The notes under the pieces: generated by a model
What the model was told of the DNA's origin: nothing
What the model saw: the letters and a program-made list of their open reading frames with translations, nothing else
Databases searched by the model: none
In this document: piece by piece, positions 29,483 to 37,881 of the stretch
Layout: each line of letters starts with the position of its first letter
How positions within the stretch are numbered: position 1 is the stretch's first letter
Program-made: the position numbers and the translations under genes
Assembly (NCBI RefSeq): GCF_001999245.1
Contig: NZ_CP019630.1
Span: 2,720,501 to 2,784,500, forward strand
DNA from: Roseibium algicola
GTDB taxonomy: Bacteria; Pseudomonadota; Alphaproteobacteria; Rhizobiales; Stappiaceae
Direction of reading: 5' to 3'
DNA: 64,000 nucleotides

Positions 29483-30049
29483 TTGTCAAGTAAAGTCACG
29501 GCCTTGCAAATCGATTCAAATGTAACATTGAGTGAAAAGACACAGGCTTATTTCGACTTGTGCCAGGAGAAGCTGGGTCTCGTTCCCAACGTCCTCAAGG
29601 CATATGCGTTCGACGAAACGAAGCTGCGCGCCTTCACCGACATGTACAACGACCTCATGCTGGGCGAATGTACACTCTCCAAGCTCGAGAGAGAGATGAT
29701 TGCCGTTGCGGTATCAGCGGTCAACCGCTGTTTTTATTGTCTGACGGCTCATGGTGCTGCGGTGCGCGAGCTTTCCGGGGACCCCGTGCTGGGGGAACTG
29801 ATGGTGATGAACTACCGCGTTGCGGATCTTTCGCCAAAGCAGCGGGCGATGCTCGACTTCGCCGTCAAGTTGACGGAGAAGCCGGCGGAAATCGTGGAAA
29901 GCGACCGGCAAGCCCTGCGTGATGTCGGGTTTACGGATCGCGACATCTGGGACATCGCCTCGGTAACGGGCTTCTTCAACATGTCAAACAGGGTGGCTGC
30001 GGCGTCCGACATGCGCCCGAATGATGAGTATCACTCAAGGGCCCGTTGA
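29483..30049 (+). CDS. AhpD-like peroxidase-related protein (CMD family)
   Basis: This 188-residue carboxymuconolactone-decarboxylase-like protein has the CxxC active site NRCFYCLTAHGAAVRE, with the family glutamate and histidine around it. The helical scaffold (LEREMIAVAVSAV; SPKQRAMLDFAVKLT) is typical of 'uncharacterised peroxidase-related' proteins. Members reduce peroxides or act as thiol-based redox proteins; this one is not assigned. The start is TTG 29483, with GGGAGGAG 5 bases upstream. An in-frame ATG at 29399 would add a 28-residue non-conserved tail. It is transcribed divergently from the dehydrogenase. Confidence 0.87.
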   Translation: MSSKVTALQIDSNVTLSEKTQAYFDLCQEKLGLVPNVLKAYAFDETKLRAFTDMYNDLMLGECTLSKLEREMIAVAVSAVNRCFYCLTAHGAAVRELSGDPVLGELMVMNYRVADLSPKQRAMLDFAVKLTEKPAEIVESDRQALRDVGFTDRDIWDIASVTGFFNMSNRVAAASDMRPNDEYHSRAR

Positions 30050-30188
30050 GATAACGGAGCGTCGCGCGGCGGTGACAAGCCGCGCGATTGGGTGTATGAC
30101 GCTTGCGATTTTGCACCGATCTGCCTGACGGCTTTCGGGCCCTGGGGTTCGAAACTGGCGGCAATCACGAGAGGGAGAGGAACGGGCG

Positions 30189-31139
30189 ATGGTTGCGCGC
30201 GTGTTTATTGATGGTGAAGCCGGTACGACGGGTCTGCAGATCCGCGAGCGCCTTGCCATGCGCCGCGACCTTGAGCTGATTTCCATTCCGGACGAAAGCC
30301 GGAAGGATCCGGCAGCCCGGGCCGACTACCTCAACAAGGCCGATATTGCCATTCTTTGCCTGCCGGATGCGGCGGCCAAGGAAAGCGTTGCCCTGATCGA
30401 GAACGACACCACCCGTGTGATTGACGCTTCCAGCGCCCACCGGGTTGCCGAGGGCTGGGCCTACGGCTTTGCCGAAATGGACCTCGACCAGGCCGATATC
30501 ATCGCCGCAGCCATGCGCGTTGCCAATCCGGGCTGCTGGCCGCAAGGCCTGATCGCCGCGGTTCGTCCGCTGATCACCGCGGAGCTGCTGCCGTCGGACT
30601 TCAACCTGACCTATTTCGGCATCTCCGGGTATTCCGGTGGTGGCAAGGGCATGATTGCCGATTACGAAGCCGCCGGAACCAGCGCAAATTCGTTTGCGCC
30701 GTACGCGCTCGGGTTCAATCACAAGCACCTTCCGGAAATGACGGAATACGGGTTGCTCGACGCAGCTCCACTGTTCACTCCGACCGTCGGCGATTTCTAC
30801 AAGGGCATGCTGACGGTGGTTCCGTTGAACCTGGCAGGCCTTGCCAAGGTGCCGACGGGCGAGCAGCTGCATGCGGCGATCGCCGATCATTTCGCTTCGG
30901 CACCCGGCGGTTTTGTCGAGGTCGCACCGCTGGAAGCGCTCGAGAAATCCGACAGCCTCAACCCGCAGGCGCTCAACGACACCAACAAGCTGCATCTGCA
31001 CGTCTTTGCAAATGACGCCAGGGCGCAGGCCGCGATCGTTGCCGTCTACGACAACCTGGGCAAGGGCGCGTCCGGCGCTGCCGTCCAGAACCTCAATCTG
31101 ATGCTCGGTGTCGATCAGACAACCAGCCTTGCTGCGTAA
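30189..31139 (+). CDS. argC: N-acetyl-gamma-glutamyl-phosphate reductase
   Basis: This 316-residue (short, type 2) ArgC reduces N-acetylglutamyl phosphate in arginine synthesis. It starts with a dinucleotide fold, [18 protein letters not shown]. The catalytic Cys116 sits in [10 protein letters not shown], and [15 protein letters not shown] is the conserved Gly-rich/Lys loop. A GGGAGAGGAA-rich site precedes the ATG. leuD follows 38 bases later on the same strand and could be cotranscribed, although the pathways differ. Confidence 0.95.
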   Translation: MVARVFIDGEAGTTGLQIRERLAMRRDLELISIPDESRKDPAARADYLNKADIAILCLPDAAAKESVALIENDTTRVIDASSAHRVAEGWAYGFAEMDLDQADIIAAAMRVANPGCWPQGLIAAVRPLITAELLPSDFNLTYFGISGYSGGGKGMIADYEAAGTSANSFAPYALGFNHKHLPEMTEYGLLDAAPLFTPTVGDFYKGMLTVVPLNLAGLAKVPTGEQLHAAIADHFASAPGGFVEVAPLEALEKSDSLNPQALNDTNKLHLHVFANDARAQAAIVAVYDNLGKGASGAAVQNLNLMLGVDQTTSLAA

Positions 31140-31177
31140 GCGGCATCCGTTTTCAGGCCTTTCAGGAGAGAAGAAGA

Positions 31178-31783
31178 ATGGAAAAATTTGAGACCCTGAC
31201 CGGTGTCGCAGCGCCGTTGCCGATCGTGAACATCGACACGGACATGATCATTCCGAAGCAGTTCCTGAAGACGATCAAGCGCACGGGCCTCGGCACCGCG
31301 CTGTTCCACGAAATGCGCACCAACGACGACGGATCGGAGAACGAGAGCTTCGTTCTCAACAAGGCCGCCTACCGCAATGCCAAGATCCTGATCGCCGGTG
31401 ATAACTTCGGATGCGGTTCCTCGCGCGAGCATGCGCCCTGGGCGCTGCTTGATTTCGGCATCCGCTGCGTGATCTCCACCTCGTTCGCCGACATCTTCTA
31501 CAACAACTGCTTCAAGAACGGCATTCTGCCGATCCAGGTTTCCGAGGACGAGCTGGAAACCCTGATGCATGCGGCAGAGCGCGGCGCCAACTTCACGCTG
31601 ACGATCGATCTGGAAAGCCAGGAAATCAAAGGTCTTGAGAGCGGCGACATCGCCTTCAAGATCGACAGTTTCCGCAAGCATTGCCTCATCAACGGCCTCG
31701 ACGACATCGGCCTGACCATGGCGAAGGCCGGTGAAATCGACACCTTTGAAAGCAAGATGGGCAACGACCGTCCCTGGGTCTGA
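31178..31783 (+). CDS. leuD: 3-isopropylmalate dehydratase small subunit
   Basis: This 201-residue swivel-domain subunit pairs with LeuC to isomerise isopropylmalate in leucine synthesis. Signs: [16 protein letters not shown] near the start, [21 protein letters not shown] (substrate-binding Ser/Arg loop), and [17 protein letters not shown]. Length matches LeuD. Ribosome site AGGAG lies before the ATG. leuC is not in the window. A perfect terminator follows 20 bases after the stop. Confidence 0.97.
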   Translation: MEKFETLTGVAAPLPIVNIDTDMIIPKQFLKTIKRTGLGTALFHEMRTNDDGSENESFVLNKAAYRNAKILIAGDNFGCGSSREHAPWALLDFGIRCVISTSFADIFYNNCFKNGILPIQVSEDELETLMHAAERGANFTLTIDLESQEIKGLESGDIAFKIDSFRKHCLINGLDDIGLTMAKAGEIDTFESKMGNDRPWV

Positions 31784-31804
31784 GCCGGACTGCAATGACT
31801 TTTG

Positions 31805-31834
31805 AAAAGCCGGGTTTCACGACCCGGCTTTTTT
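31805..31834 (+). terminator. Rho-independent terminator after leuD
   Basis: AAAAGCCGGGT / ACCCGGCTTTT with a 6-base loop, followed by more T. A clear intrinsic terminator. Confidence 0.92.
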
Positions 31835-31965
31835 GTTTTGGTTGCCTCAGGTTCTTTAAGGCGCGCGACGCGTCGCCAAGACATGATCACCCACTCACAG
31901 GGGCAATCCTCCGGATTTCGATCACGGCTACCGCATTCAGCCGTCTTGTCCTGATGCCCATCAAT

Positions 31966-32087
31966 CTTGTCATCCCTGCGAAGGCAGGGATCCAGGATTC
32001 ATTGTGTTCGCGAGGTTTTCGAAGTCTGTTCCCATGGCGTACTGGATCCCGGTCTTGCCGCTGACGCGTCAAACCGGGATGACAAAG
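31966..32087. repeat. REP-like palindrome, array copy 1
   Basis: Ends CTTGTCATCCC / GGGATGACAAAG are near-perfect inverted copies, and the inner ATCCAG / CTGGAT pair also matches. The element resembles the abundant alphaproteobacterial repeats whose translation reads WIPAFAGMTR-like. Confidence 0.7.
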
Positions 32088-32294
32088 AATGTGGGAATGA
32101 GTGGTTCCAAATTGGATGCCCTGCTCCGACCGGATGCAAGCCGGCCGTGCTGAAAACTTGGTCGACAAATGGGCTAAATGAAGTTTTCTGGTGTGCCGCC
32201 CACCGCATTGGTTCGCTTCTTCACCCCTGTGACCGAACCGCCGCTGCATGATCGTGGAGCCGCATTCAGCCGTGTTGTCCTGAAGCCCATCAAC

Positions 32295-32416
32295 CTTGTC
32301 ATCCCTGCGCAGGCAGGGATCCAGTATTTATTGGGTTCGCGAGGTTTTCCGGGGCTGTTCCCATGGCGTACTGGATCCCGGTCTTGTCGCTGACGCGTCA
32401 AACCGGGATGACAAAG
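32295..32416. repeat. REP-like palindrome, array copy 2
   Basis: Same 122-bp element, exactly 329 bases after copy 1. Inner GGATCCAGTA / TACTGGATCC is a perfect 10-bp pair. Confidence 0.7.
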
Positions 32417-32623
32417 AATGCGGGAATGAATGGTTCCAAATTGGATGTCCTGCTCCGACCGGATACAAGTCGGGCGTGCTGAAAACTGGGTCGACAAATG
32501 GGCTAAATGGAGTTTTCCGGTGCGCCGCTCACCGCCTTGGTTCGCTTCTTCACCCCTGTGACCGAACCTTCGCTGCATGATCGCGGAACCGCATTCAGCC
32601 GTCTTGTCCTGATGCCCATCAAT

Positions 32624-32745
32624 CTTGTCATCCCTGCGCAGGCAGGGATCCAGTATTCACTGGGTTCAAGAGGTTTTCCGCGTCTGATCTCACGGCGTAC
32701 TGGATCCCGGTCTTGCCGCTGACGCGACAAACCGGGATGACAAAG
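32624..32745. repeat. REP-like palindrome, array copy 3
   Basis: Same 122-bp element, 329 bases after copy 2. The unit is truncated soon after it, where sequence similarity to the array ends. Confidence 0.7.
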
Positions 32746-32915
32746 AATGCGGGAATGAGTAGTTCCAAATCGGATTGAATACAAAGGGGCGGCGCCGAAA
32801 GGCGCTTGCCGGTGAAGCGGGACAGGGAAAGCTGGATAACCGCCTCTCATCTTCTTCACGCAGGCTTGAAAAGCTTTTCAGTGTCCTTGAACGTTTCGTG
32901 CGATAGTCCGAACGC

Positions 32916-33788
32916 ATGGATATGATGACCCTGGCACCATACGCTCCCTGGACCGACCGACGCGGCAACCTTTCCGGTCTGCGATTGGCTGTATTCATTG
33001 CCGTGCTTCTTCCGGCGTTGCAGATCTTCTACAGCCTCGCCTTCGGACCGGTGCTACCGGAGCCCTTCGAGATGGAGCTTCATGCCAGTGGCGACTGGAC
33101 GGTGCGCTTCCTGCTTGTGACCCTGGCGGTCACCCCGCTCCGGAGGATCTTTTCCTGGAACAGGATCGTCGGTGTCAGGCGCATGCTGGGTGTGACAGTG
33201 CTTGCCTATGCGCTCTTGCACCTGGGGCTTTACGCTGCGCAGGAAAGCTGGAACCTCGGCAAGGTCGTGTCTGAAATCGTTCTGCGTTTCTATCTGACCA
33301 TCGGCTTTGTCGCGCTGTTCGGGCTGGCGGTGCTGGGTGCGACCTCCTTCGACAGAGCCATCCGCAAACTCGGGCGGAACTGGCAGCGGCTGCACACCCT
33401 GATCTATCCGATCGGCGCTCTCATGCTGTTCCACTTCTTCCTGCAGTCCAAGTCGGACGTCACGCAGGCCACCTTGATGGCAGGCCTTTTCGTGCTGCTG
33501 ATGATTTACAGACTTGCTGTCAAGGCAGGCTTCAGCCTTGCCAACCCGCTGGTTCTGGCGGTTTGCGCGCTGCTGGCAGCTGCAGGGACTGCCGGGATCG
33601 AATTTGTCTGGTACGCACTTGCCACCGGCATTCCTGCCGACCGGGTGTTTCAAGCCAACTTTGCCCTTTCCGTTGCAATCCGTCCGGCTATCTGGGTCGG
33701 GATCATCGGGCTCGGGGTTGGCGTGGCGGCAATGGTTCAATGGATCGGCGGATTGCTCGGCCCTAAGCTGGGGCTGAAACGGGCATAG
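32916..33788 (+). CDS. msrQ: Protein-methionine-sulfoxide reductase haem-binding subunit MsrQ
   Basis: This 290-residue six-helix ferric-reductase-like membrane protein fits MsrQ (YedZ), which passes electrons from quinone/flavin to periplasmic MsrP for repair of oxidised Met. Signs: HASGDWTVRFLLVTLAVTPLR, RRMLGVTVLAYALLHLGLY (haem His), FDRAIRKLGRNWQRLHTLIY (haem His) and GALMLFHFF. It is longer than usual, with a C-terminal extra helix pair (ALLAAAGTAGIEFVWYAL, WVGIIGLGVGVAAMVQW). No msrP gene is in the window. The ATG at 32916 follows the array by about 140 bases. Confidence 0.88.
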   Translation: MDMMTLAPYAPWTDRRGNLSGLRLAVFIAVLLPALQIFYSLAFGPVLPEPFEMELHASGDWTVRFLLVTLAVTPLRRIFSWNRIVGVRRMLGVTVLAYALLHLGLYAAQESWNLGKVVSEIVLRFYLTIGFVALFGLAVLGATSFDRAIRKLGRNWQRLHTLIYPIGALMLFHFFLQSKSDVTQATLMAGLFVLLMIYRLAVKAGFSLANPLVLAVCALLAAAGTAGIEFVWYALATGIPADRVFQANFALSVAIRPAIWVGIIGLGVGVAAMVQWIGGLLGPKLGLKRA

Positions 33789-33847
33789 AATAGCGCCAGA
33801 CCTTCGGTGTAGCCTTTGTCATCCCACGGTTCGACAGTGATCTCCAT
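33737..33847 (-). CDS. Candidate small ORF antisense to the msrQ end
   Basis: This 36-codon frame starts at an ATG that has a strong AAGGAGAGGTGATC Shine-Dalgarno-like stretch just upstream. It reads MEITVEPWDDKGYTEGLALF and continues to a stop inside the msrQ coding region. There is no known family. The N-terminal part looks protein-like, but the last third is antisense to msrQ codons. It may be a real microprotein or the intact start of a decayed gene. Confidence 0.25.
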   Translation of the reverse strand: MEITVEPWDDKGYTEGLALFYARFSPSLGPSNPPIH

Positions 33848-33902
33848 GTCGATCACCTCTCCTTACCGATGCGCTTGGCAGTGCGGCAAGGTCACGGCAT
33901 GG

Positions 33903-33925
33903 ATTGCCGGATCAAGTCCGGCAAT
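33903..33925. repeat. Short REP-type palindrome
   Basis: ATTGCCGGA / TCCGGCAAT, perfect 9-bp arms with a 5-base spacer, in the context GGATTGCCGG...CAATGACGG that is typical of alphaproteobacterial REP sequences. A cousin lies at 37707-37729. Confidence 0.7.
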
Positions 33926-34031
33926 GACGGTGAGAGGACTGATTTTCCCTTGAAAAGTCGAAGATTTGCACAGGGCCAAGTCTGTTTTGGCTGACTGAAT
34001 TGCCCGACAGGGGAGATGGGGGACTTTCGCC

Positions 34032-34538
34032 CTACGACTGTTTCTCGTCGTCGCGCACGCGGCGTTCGGCGTTGATCTGCTCCAGTTCGGCCATCTTTTC
34101 GCCGATGGGGCGCAGGGCTGAAACCGTTTGGCGGAACTGGTTGGCGCGCTGGTCGAGCATGCGCTGTGCAAGTTCCGGGAATTCCTGGATCATGCGTTTG
34201 AAGAGCGCGCGGCGAATGCGGATGATGCGCACGCCGTCAACGGCTTCTGCCCGGCAAGGGCGCTTGTTTTCCGCAAGAAGAGCCGTCTCGCCCAGCAGTG
34301 TGCCCTGACCGACGCGCTCGATTTCCTCAAAGCCGTCCGTGGTCCTCGTCTGCAGGCTGACCGTGCCACTGGTGATTACCAAACCGCCATCGGCGCGGTC
34401 GCCCTGATCGAACAGGCGCTGGCCGCGGTTGTAATCCATGCTTTCGGCGCTGAAGGCGAGCAGACGCAGCTGATCGTCCTGAAAGTCCGAAAGCATCGGG
34501 ATTTGTTTGAGAATCGCAATGTCTTGGGCAAGGCTCAT
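34032..34538 (-). CDS. Cyclic nucleotide-binding domain protein
   Basis: This 168-residue protein consists mainly of a Crp-like cNMP-binding beta-roll (LKQIPMLSDFQDDQLRLLAF, then QGDRADGGLVITSGTVSL and VGQGTLLGETALLAENKRPC with the phosphate-binding cassette). A helical tail follows, with no recognisable HTH, so it is not a classical Crp/Fnr activator. It lies 25 bases after the OmpR-type regulator on the same strand, so they probably form an operon. The ATG at 34538 is preferred over a TTG at 34544. Confidence 0.82.
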   Translation of the reverse strand: MSLAQDIAILKQIPMLSDFQDDQLRLLAFSAESMDYNRGQRLFDQGDRADGGLVITSGTVSLQTRTTDGFEEIERVGQGTLLGETALLAENKRPCRAEAVDGVRIIRIRRALFKRMIQEFPELAQRMLDQRANQFRQTVSALRPIGEKMAELEQINAERRVRDDEKQS

Positions 34539-34563
34539 GCCCAAGAAATACGCCGATTACCGG

Positions 34564-35247
34564 TTACGGCACAAGCTTATATCCACCGGCTTCTGTGACA
34601 AGAAGCTCCGCATTGGACGGGTCACGCTCGATTTTCTGCCTGAGGCGGTAGATGTGGGTTTCCAGCGTGTGGGTGGTCACCCCGGAATTGTAGCCCCAGA
34701 CCTCGTGCAGCAGCACGTCGCGGGTCACGGGCTTTTCGCCGGCGCGGTAGAGGAATTTCAGGATGGAGGTTTCTTTCTCCGTCAGGCGAACCTTGGAGCC
34801 ACTGTCGTCCTGCATCACCTTGGCGGCGGGCCGGAACGAATAGCGGCCGATGGCGAAGGTGGCGTCTTCGCTCTGTTCGTGCTGGCGCAAATGTGCCCGG
34901 ACACGGGCTAGAAGCACGGCAAACTTGAACGGCTTGGTGACATAGTCGTTGGCACCGGCCTCAAGCCCCAGGATCGTGTCGCTGTCGCCGTCATGACCGG
35001 TCAGCATGATGATCGGTGCCTTGAAACCGCCCTTGCGCAGCAGCTTGACCGCTTCGCGCCCATCTATGTCCGGCAGGCCGACGTCCATCAGCAGCAGATC
35101 GACGTGCTCTTCCTTGGCCATGGCGATGCCGGACGTGGCCGAATCCGCCTGGATCGTCTCAAATTCATCGTAAAGCGACAGCTGCTCCACCAGCGCTTCG
35201 CGCAGTTCGGTATCATCATCGACAATCAAAATCGTGCGGGCGGTCAT
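34564..35247 (-). CDS. OmpR/PhoB-family response regulator
   Basis: This 227-residue two-domain regulator has a receiver domain (ILIVDDDTELREALVEQL; phosphoacceptor Asp55 in LLLMDVGLPDIDG; Lys in NDYVTKPFKF). A winged-helix domain follows (RLTEKETSILKFLYRAGEKP, HTLETHIYRLRQKIE). The ATG at 35247 starts the receiver exactly; the 35304 frame start adds 19 odd residues. The partner kinase is not visible. The neighbouring cNMP-binding gene is likely cotranscribed, which links it to a second-messenger input. The ortholog name is uncertain. Confidence 0.9.
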   Translation of the reverse strand: MTARTILIVDDDTELREALVEQLSLYDEFETIQADSATSGIAMAKEEHVDLLLMDVGLPDIDGREAVKLLRKGGFKAPIIMLTGHDGDSDTILGLEAGANDYVTKPFKFAVLLARVRAHLRQHEQSEDATFAIGRYSFRPAAKVMQDDSGSKVRLTEKETSILKFLYRAGEKPVTRDVLLHEVWGYNSGVTTHTLETHIYRLRQKIERDPSNAELLVTEAGGYKLVP

Positions 35248-35439
35248 CGTCGCGTCCCTCGCCAGAATCCAAAATCTCTTCACGACGACTTGTGCAAAGG
35301 ACACAAGCGCGTTCCTGCTTCTATGTGCGTGGGAAATTGTTCCCGCACAAGCGGTGTCCCGTCAATTCTTCTTCACGCGGGGTTTAGGGGTGGTTTATCA
35401 AGAAGACCGGCGGAGCGGACAGGCGGAACGGACAGGATC

Positions 35440-35979
35440 ATGAAAACCTTGAAAAAATCGGCGGGAATGCTGGAAGTTCGTGCGTCGCCTCTGAACCGGA
35501 CACGCGGCGTGCTCAGTCTTGGGCGGATCACGGTCCCGTGTGCGCTCGGCCGGACGGGCATCGTCATGCGCAAGCGCGAAGGCGACGGCGGCACGCCGGT
35601 GGGCCGGTTCGAATTGCTGCACGTCTACTATCGCCCGGACCGGGGCTTGCCGCCGGCAACGCTGCTGCCGACCGAGCCGCTGACACCGGCGTCCGGCTGG
35701 TGTGACGACCCTGGCCACCGTCTCTACAACAGGCCGGTGCAACTGCCTTTTGCGGCCAGCCACGAGAAGATGTGGCGCGACGACAGGCTCTACGACATCA
35801 TCGTCGTGCTGGATTGCAACCTGAACCCGGCCGTGAAGGGACAAGGTAGCGCGATCTTCTTTCACATCGCGCGGCCGGGCTATTCGCCGACGGAAGGCTG
35901 CGTTGCCGTTTCGCCGGAACACATGCGCCTGATTCTTCAGAACATCGACCTTGGCGCGGAGATGGTGATCCACACCTGA
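35440..35979 (+). CDS. L,D-transpeptidase (YkuD-type) family protein
   Basis: This 179-residue protein has the YkuD catalytic motif at its C-terminus: His142 in FFHIARPGYSPTEGC, followed by catalytic Cys154. Upstream, GRFELLHVYYR and RLYDIIVVLDCN supply the beta-sandwich. These enzymes form 3-3 cross-links in peptidoglycan or attach proteins to it. No signal peptide is seen, which is common in this short form. The ATG at 35440 follows a GGACAGGATC site. It diverges from the response regulator. Confidence 0.85.
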   Translation: MKTLKKSAGMLEVRASPLNRTRGVLSLGRITVPCALGRTGIVMRKREGDGGTPVGRFELLHVYYRPDRGLPPATLLPTEPLTPASGWCDDPGHRLYNRPVQLPFAASHEKMWRDDRLYDIIVVLDCNLNPAVKGQGSAIFFHIARPGYSPTEGCVAVSPEHMRLILQNIDLGAEMVIHT

Positions 35980-35996
35980 GCCGGGTCCGAACAGTC

Positions 35997-36482
35997 TTAA
36001 GGATTGGCACTGACCTGTGGCCGGTAGATGATGAAACTGCCACTAACCGTGGTCGAGGTCCTGACACCGGCGTCATCGGTCGTCGTTGCCGTGCGAATTC
36101 CGAAACCGTTGCGCTTGACGGTCTGGTCGTCGGTGACGTTGCTTTCCAGAAAGGTCGCCCTGTTGCCGTTGACGCTTTCCAGGATCGCGGTGTGCCGCGG
36201 TTCACCGCGGGACATCGTCTGTTCCTCCCAGCTGCCGTCGAGCTGGGTTACACGAACCGTGACTTCGAAGCGGGTGAACTGGAAGACGTCACCCGGCCGG
36301 GCGTCCGACAGGTTGTTGATCACCCGTCCCCAGACATAGGTGGAGGCCGGCTTGTTGAAGCCGACGTGCCGGAAAGCGTTGTCGACCAGCGTCCAGCACT
36401 GGCCATCGCCTTCCACCCGGCCAAGTCTCTCGGTGGCGAAATTGATCAGGCGTTGCGCCTGTTGAGCGTTTACGTCGGGCAT
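35997..36482 (-). CDS. Hypothetical protein, possibly NlpC/P60- or CHAP-like
   Basis: This 161-residue protein has no family I can name with certainty. A Cys after a charged start (LGRVEGDGQCWTLVDNAF), GDVFQF and GEPRHTAILESVNGNRATFLE resemble the Cys-His arrangement of NlpC/P60 or CHAP-type amidases: Cys at about residue 29, His near 97. No signal peptide. It converges with the L,D-transpeptidase gene; a cell-wall link is only an inference. Confidence 0.55.
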   Translation of the reverse strand: MPDVNAQQAQRLINFATERLGRVEGDGQCWTLVDNAFRHVGFNKPASTYVWGRVINNLSDARPGDVFQFTRFEVTVRVTQLDGSWEEQTMSRGEPRHTAILESVNGNRATFLESNVTDDQTVKRNGFGIRTATTTDDAGVRTSTTVSGSFIIYRPQVSANP

Positions 36483-36703
36483 GATCGTTATCCTTCATAA
36501 CTGCCCCATGGACGCAATATTAGGTCGGCATGACTGCCAACTCTGTAACCCGCATCACGATTCCGTTGGCAATGAGGGCAACCGAACGCGCCTTGCCGCG
36601 TTTTTTGAAAAGTGTCTCACAGGCAGAGACGGCGGCCAACCGCATAGGTTTCCGCGGTCTTGTCTGGTATGACGAAGTTTGGGCTCACGGAGATAATCAG
36701 GAC

Positions 36704-37594
36704 ATGCGCTGGAAAGGCCGCCGCGGCAGCAGCAACGTTGAAGACAGGCGTTCGATGGGCGGGAGACCACGCATGCGCGTCGGTGGCCGCCAGGTGAGAG
36801 GTGGTGGCCTCGGATTGACGGGCCTCCTGATAATCGTCGGCATTGCCTGGTTGACCGGTATCAACCCGCTGACACTTCTCGGCCAGCTGGATGGCGGGGG
36901 CGGTTACGATACGCAGTCCTATCAGACGCAGGCCCCTCGCAGTGCGGCCGACCAGGAAACCGCGCAATTTGTCTCCGTCGTTCTGGCCGACACGGAAAAC
37001 ACCTGGGGCCAGATCTTCGAAAACGGTGGTGCGACGTACCCGGAGCCGACTTTGGTGCTGTTTTCAGGGTCGGTATCATCAGCCTGCGGATATGCCAGTG
37101 CGGCCACCGGCCCATTCTACTGCGGAGCCGACAGCAAGCTTTACATCGACCTGTCCTTCTATCAGGAACTGGCAAACCAGCTGAATGCGCCGGGTGATTT
37201 CGCACAGGCCTATGTGCTGGCGCATGAAGTCGGTCACCACATCCAGAACGTGCTTGGCGTGCTGCCGGAATTCCAAAAGGCCCGGCGTACGCTCAGCAAG
37301 GCGGAAGGCAACGCTCTATCTGTACGTGTCGAGTTGCAGGCCGATTGTTATGCCGGCATCTGGGCTCATTATGCCGCCCGGCAGAAAGGGTTTGTCGAAG
37401 AAGGCGATATCGACGAGGCACTGAACGCGGCCAGCCGGATCGGCGACGATACGTTGCAGCGCCAGGCTCAGGGCTATGTCGTGCCGGAAAGCTTCAACCA
37501 CGGCACTTCTGCGCAGCGGGCAAGCTGGTTCAAGAAGGGTTTCCAGTCCGGCGACCTCAATGCCTGCGACACGTTCAGCGCGGCGAGCCTGTAA
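36704..37594 (+). CDS. Neutral zinc metallopeptidase (YpfJ family)
   Basis: This 296-residue protein has a basic N-terminus, one membrane helix (GLTGLLIIVGIAWLTGI) and a periplasmic zincin domain with His174-Glu175-His178 in AHEVGHHIQNVLGV. VELQADCYAGIWAHYA follows with the third ligand region (Glu/Asp). CGYASAATGPFYCGAD carries conserved Cys. Family proteins of this type are poorly characterised. The ATG at 36704 begins MRWKGRRGS, the usual family start; the frame is open further upstream but is not conserved-looking. Confidence 0.88.
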   Translation: MRWKGRRGSSNVEDRRSMGGRPRMRVGGRQVRGGGLGLTGLLIIVGIAWLTGINPLTLLGQLDGGGGYDTQSYQTQAPRSAADQETAQFVSVVLADTENTWGQIFENGGATYPEPTLVLFSGSVSSACGYASAATGPFYCGADSKLYIDLSFYQELANQLNAPGDFAQAYVLAHEVGHHIQNVLGVLPEFQKARRTLSKAEGNALSVRVELQADCYAGIWAHYAARQKGFVEEGDIDEALNAASRIGDDTLQRQAQGYVVPESFNHGTSAQRASWFKKGFQSGDLNACDTFSAASL

Positions 37595-37617
37595 GGGCAC
37601 CAACACATCGCGTCATG

Positions 37618-37650
37618 CCATGGCACGTCCATGGCACGTACATGGCATCG
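37618..37650. repeat. Three 11-bp iterations (CCATGGCACGT)
   Basis: CCATGGCACGT occurs at 37618 and 37629 perfectly, then a variant at 37640 (ACATGGCATCG). The period is one helical turn. It sits between the zinc peptidase and dapF. Confidence 0.6.
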
Positions 37651-37706
37651 ATGCCGCTTGATCGGTTCTTTTCCCTACGCTTCCGGCTTTGAACGGCCAC
37701 GGATGG

Positions 37707-37729
37707 ATTGCAGGGGCATGCCCTGCAAT
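37707..37729. repeat. Short REP-type palindrome
   Basis: ATTGCAGGG / CCCTGCAAT, perfect 9-bp arms with a GCATG spacer, in a GGATGG...AATGACGA context like the element at 33903-33925. Confidence 0.7.
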
Positions 37730-37881
37730 GACGACCAAGTGATAACGGGCTGGCGCGTTTACGCATATCTGCGATGACTGCCTGCCCCACTGGTAATTTG
37801 CGGTGTTTTCCGCCATATAGGGGCAAATGTCCGCAAGATGGCGGACGCTTTTCCTTGAAGCTTTGAAGAAGTGCGACCGGT

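Larger units (their letters stand above)
31931..32777. repeat. Tandem array of a 329-bp unit, about 2.6 copies
   Basis: The landmark CCGCATTCAG recurs at 31931, 32260 and 32589, exactly 329 bases apart. All landmarks keep that spacing: the GTCATCCCTGCG block, ACTGGATCCCGGTCTTG, AACCGGGATGACAAAG, and the TCGACAAATGGGCTAAATG block. Copies differ by scattered substitutions with few or no indels. Copy 3 breaks off after the palindrome, near 32777. Each unit holds one 122-bp REP-like palindrome plus about 207 bp of single-copy-like spacer. Reading frames of about 120-134 codons on both strands come from this repetition and are not genes. Confidence 0.85.

Noticed and set aside
31931..32777. Reading frames of about 120-134 codons on both strands of the array, with WIPACAGMTR-like translations
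   Set aside because: They are translations of REP-like DNA repeats seen throughout alphaproteobacteria and are repeated because the DNA is repeated.
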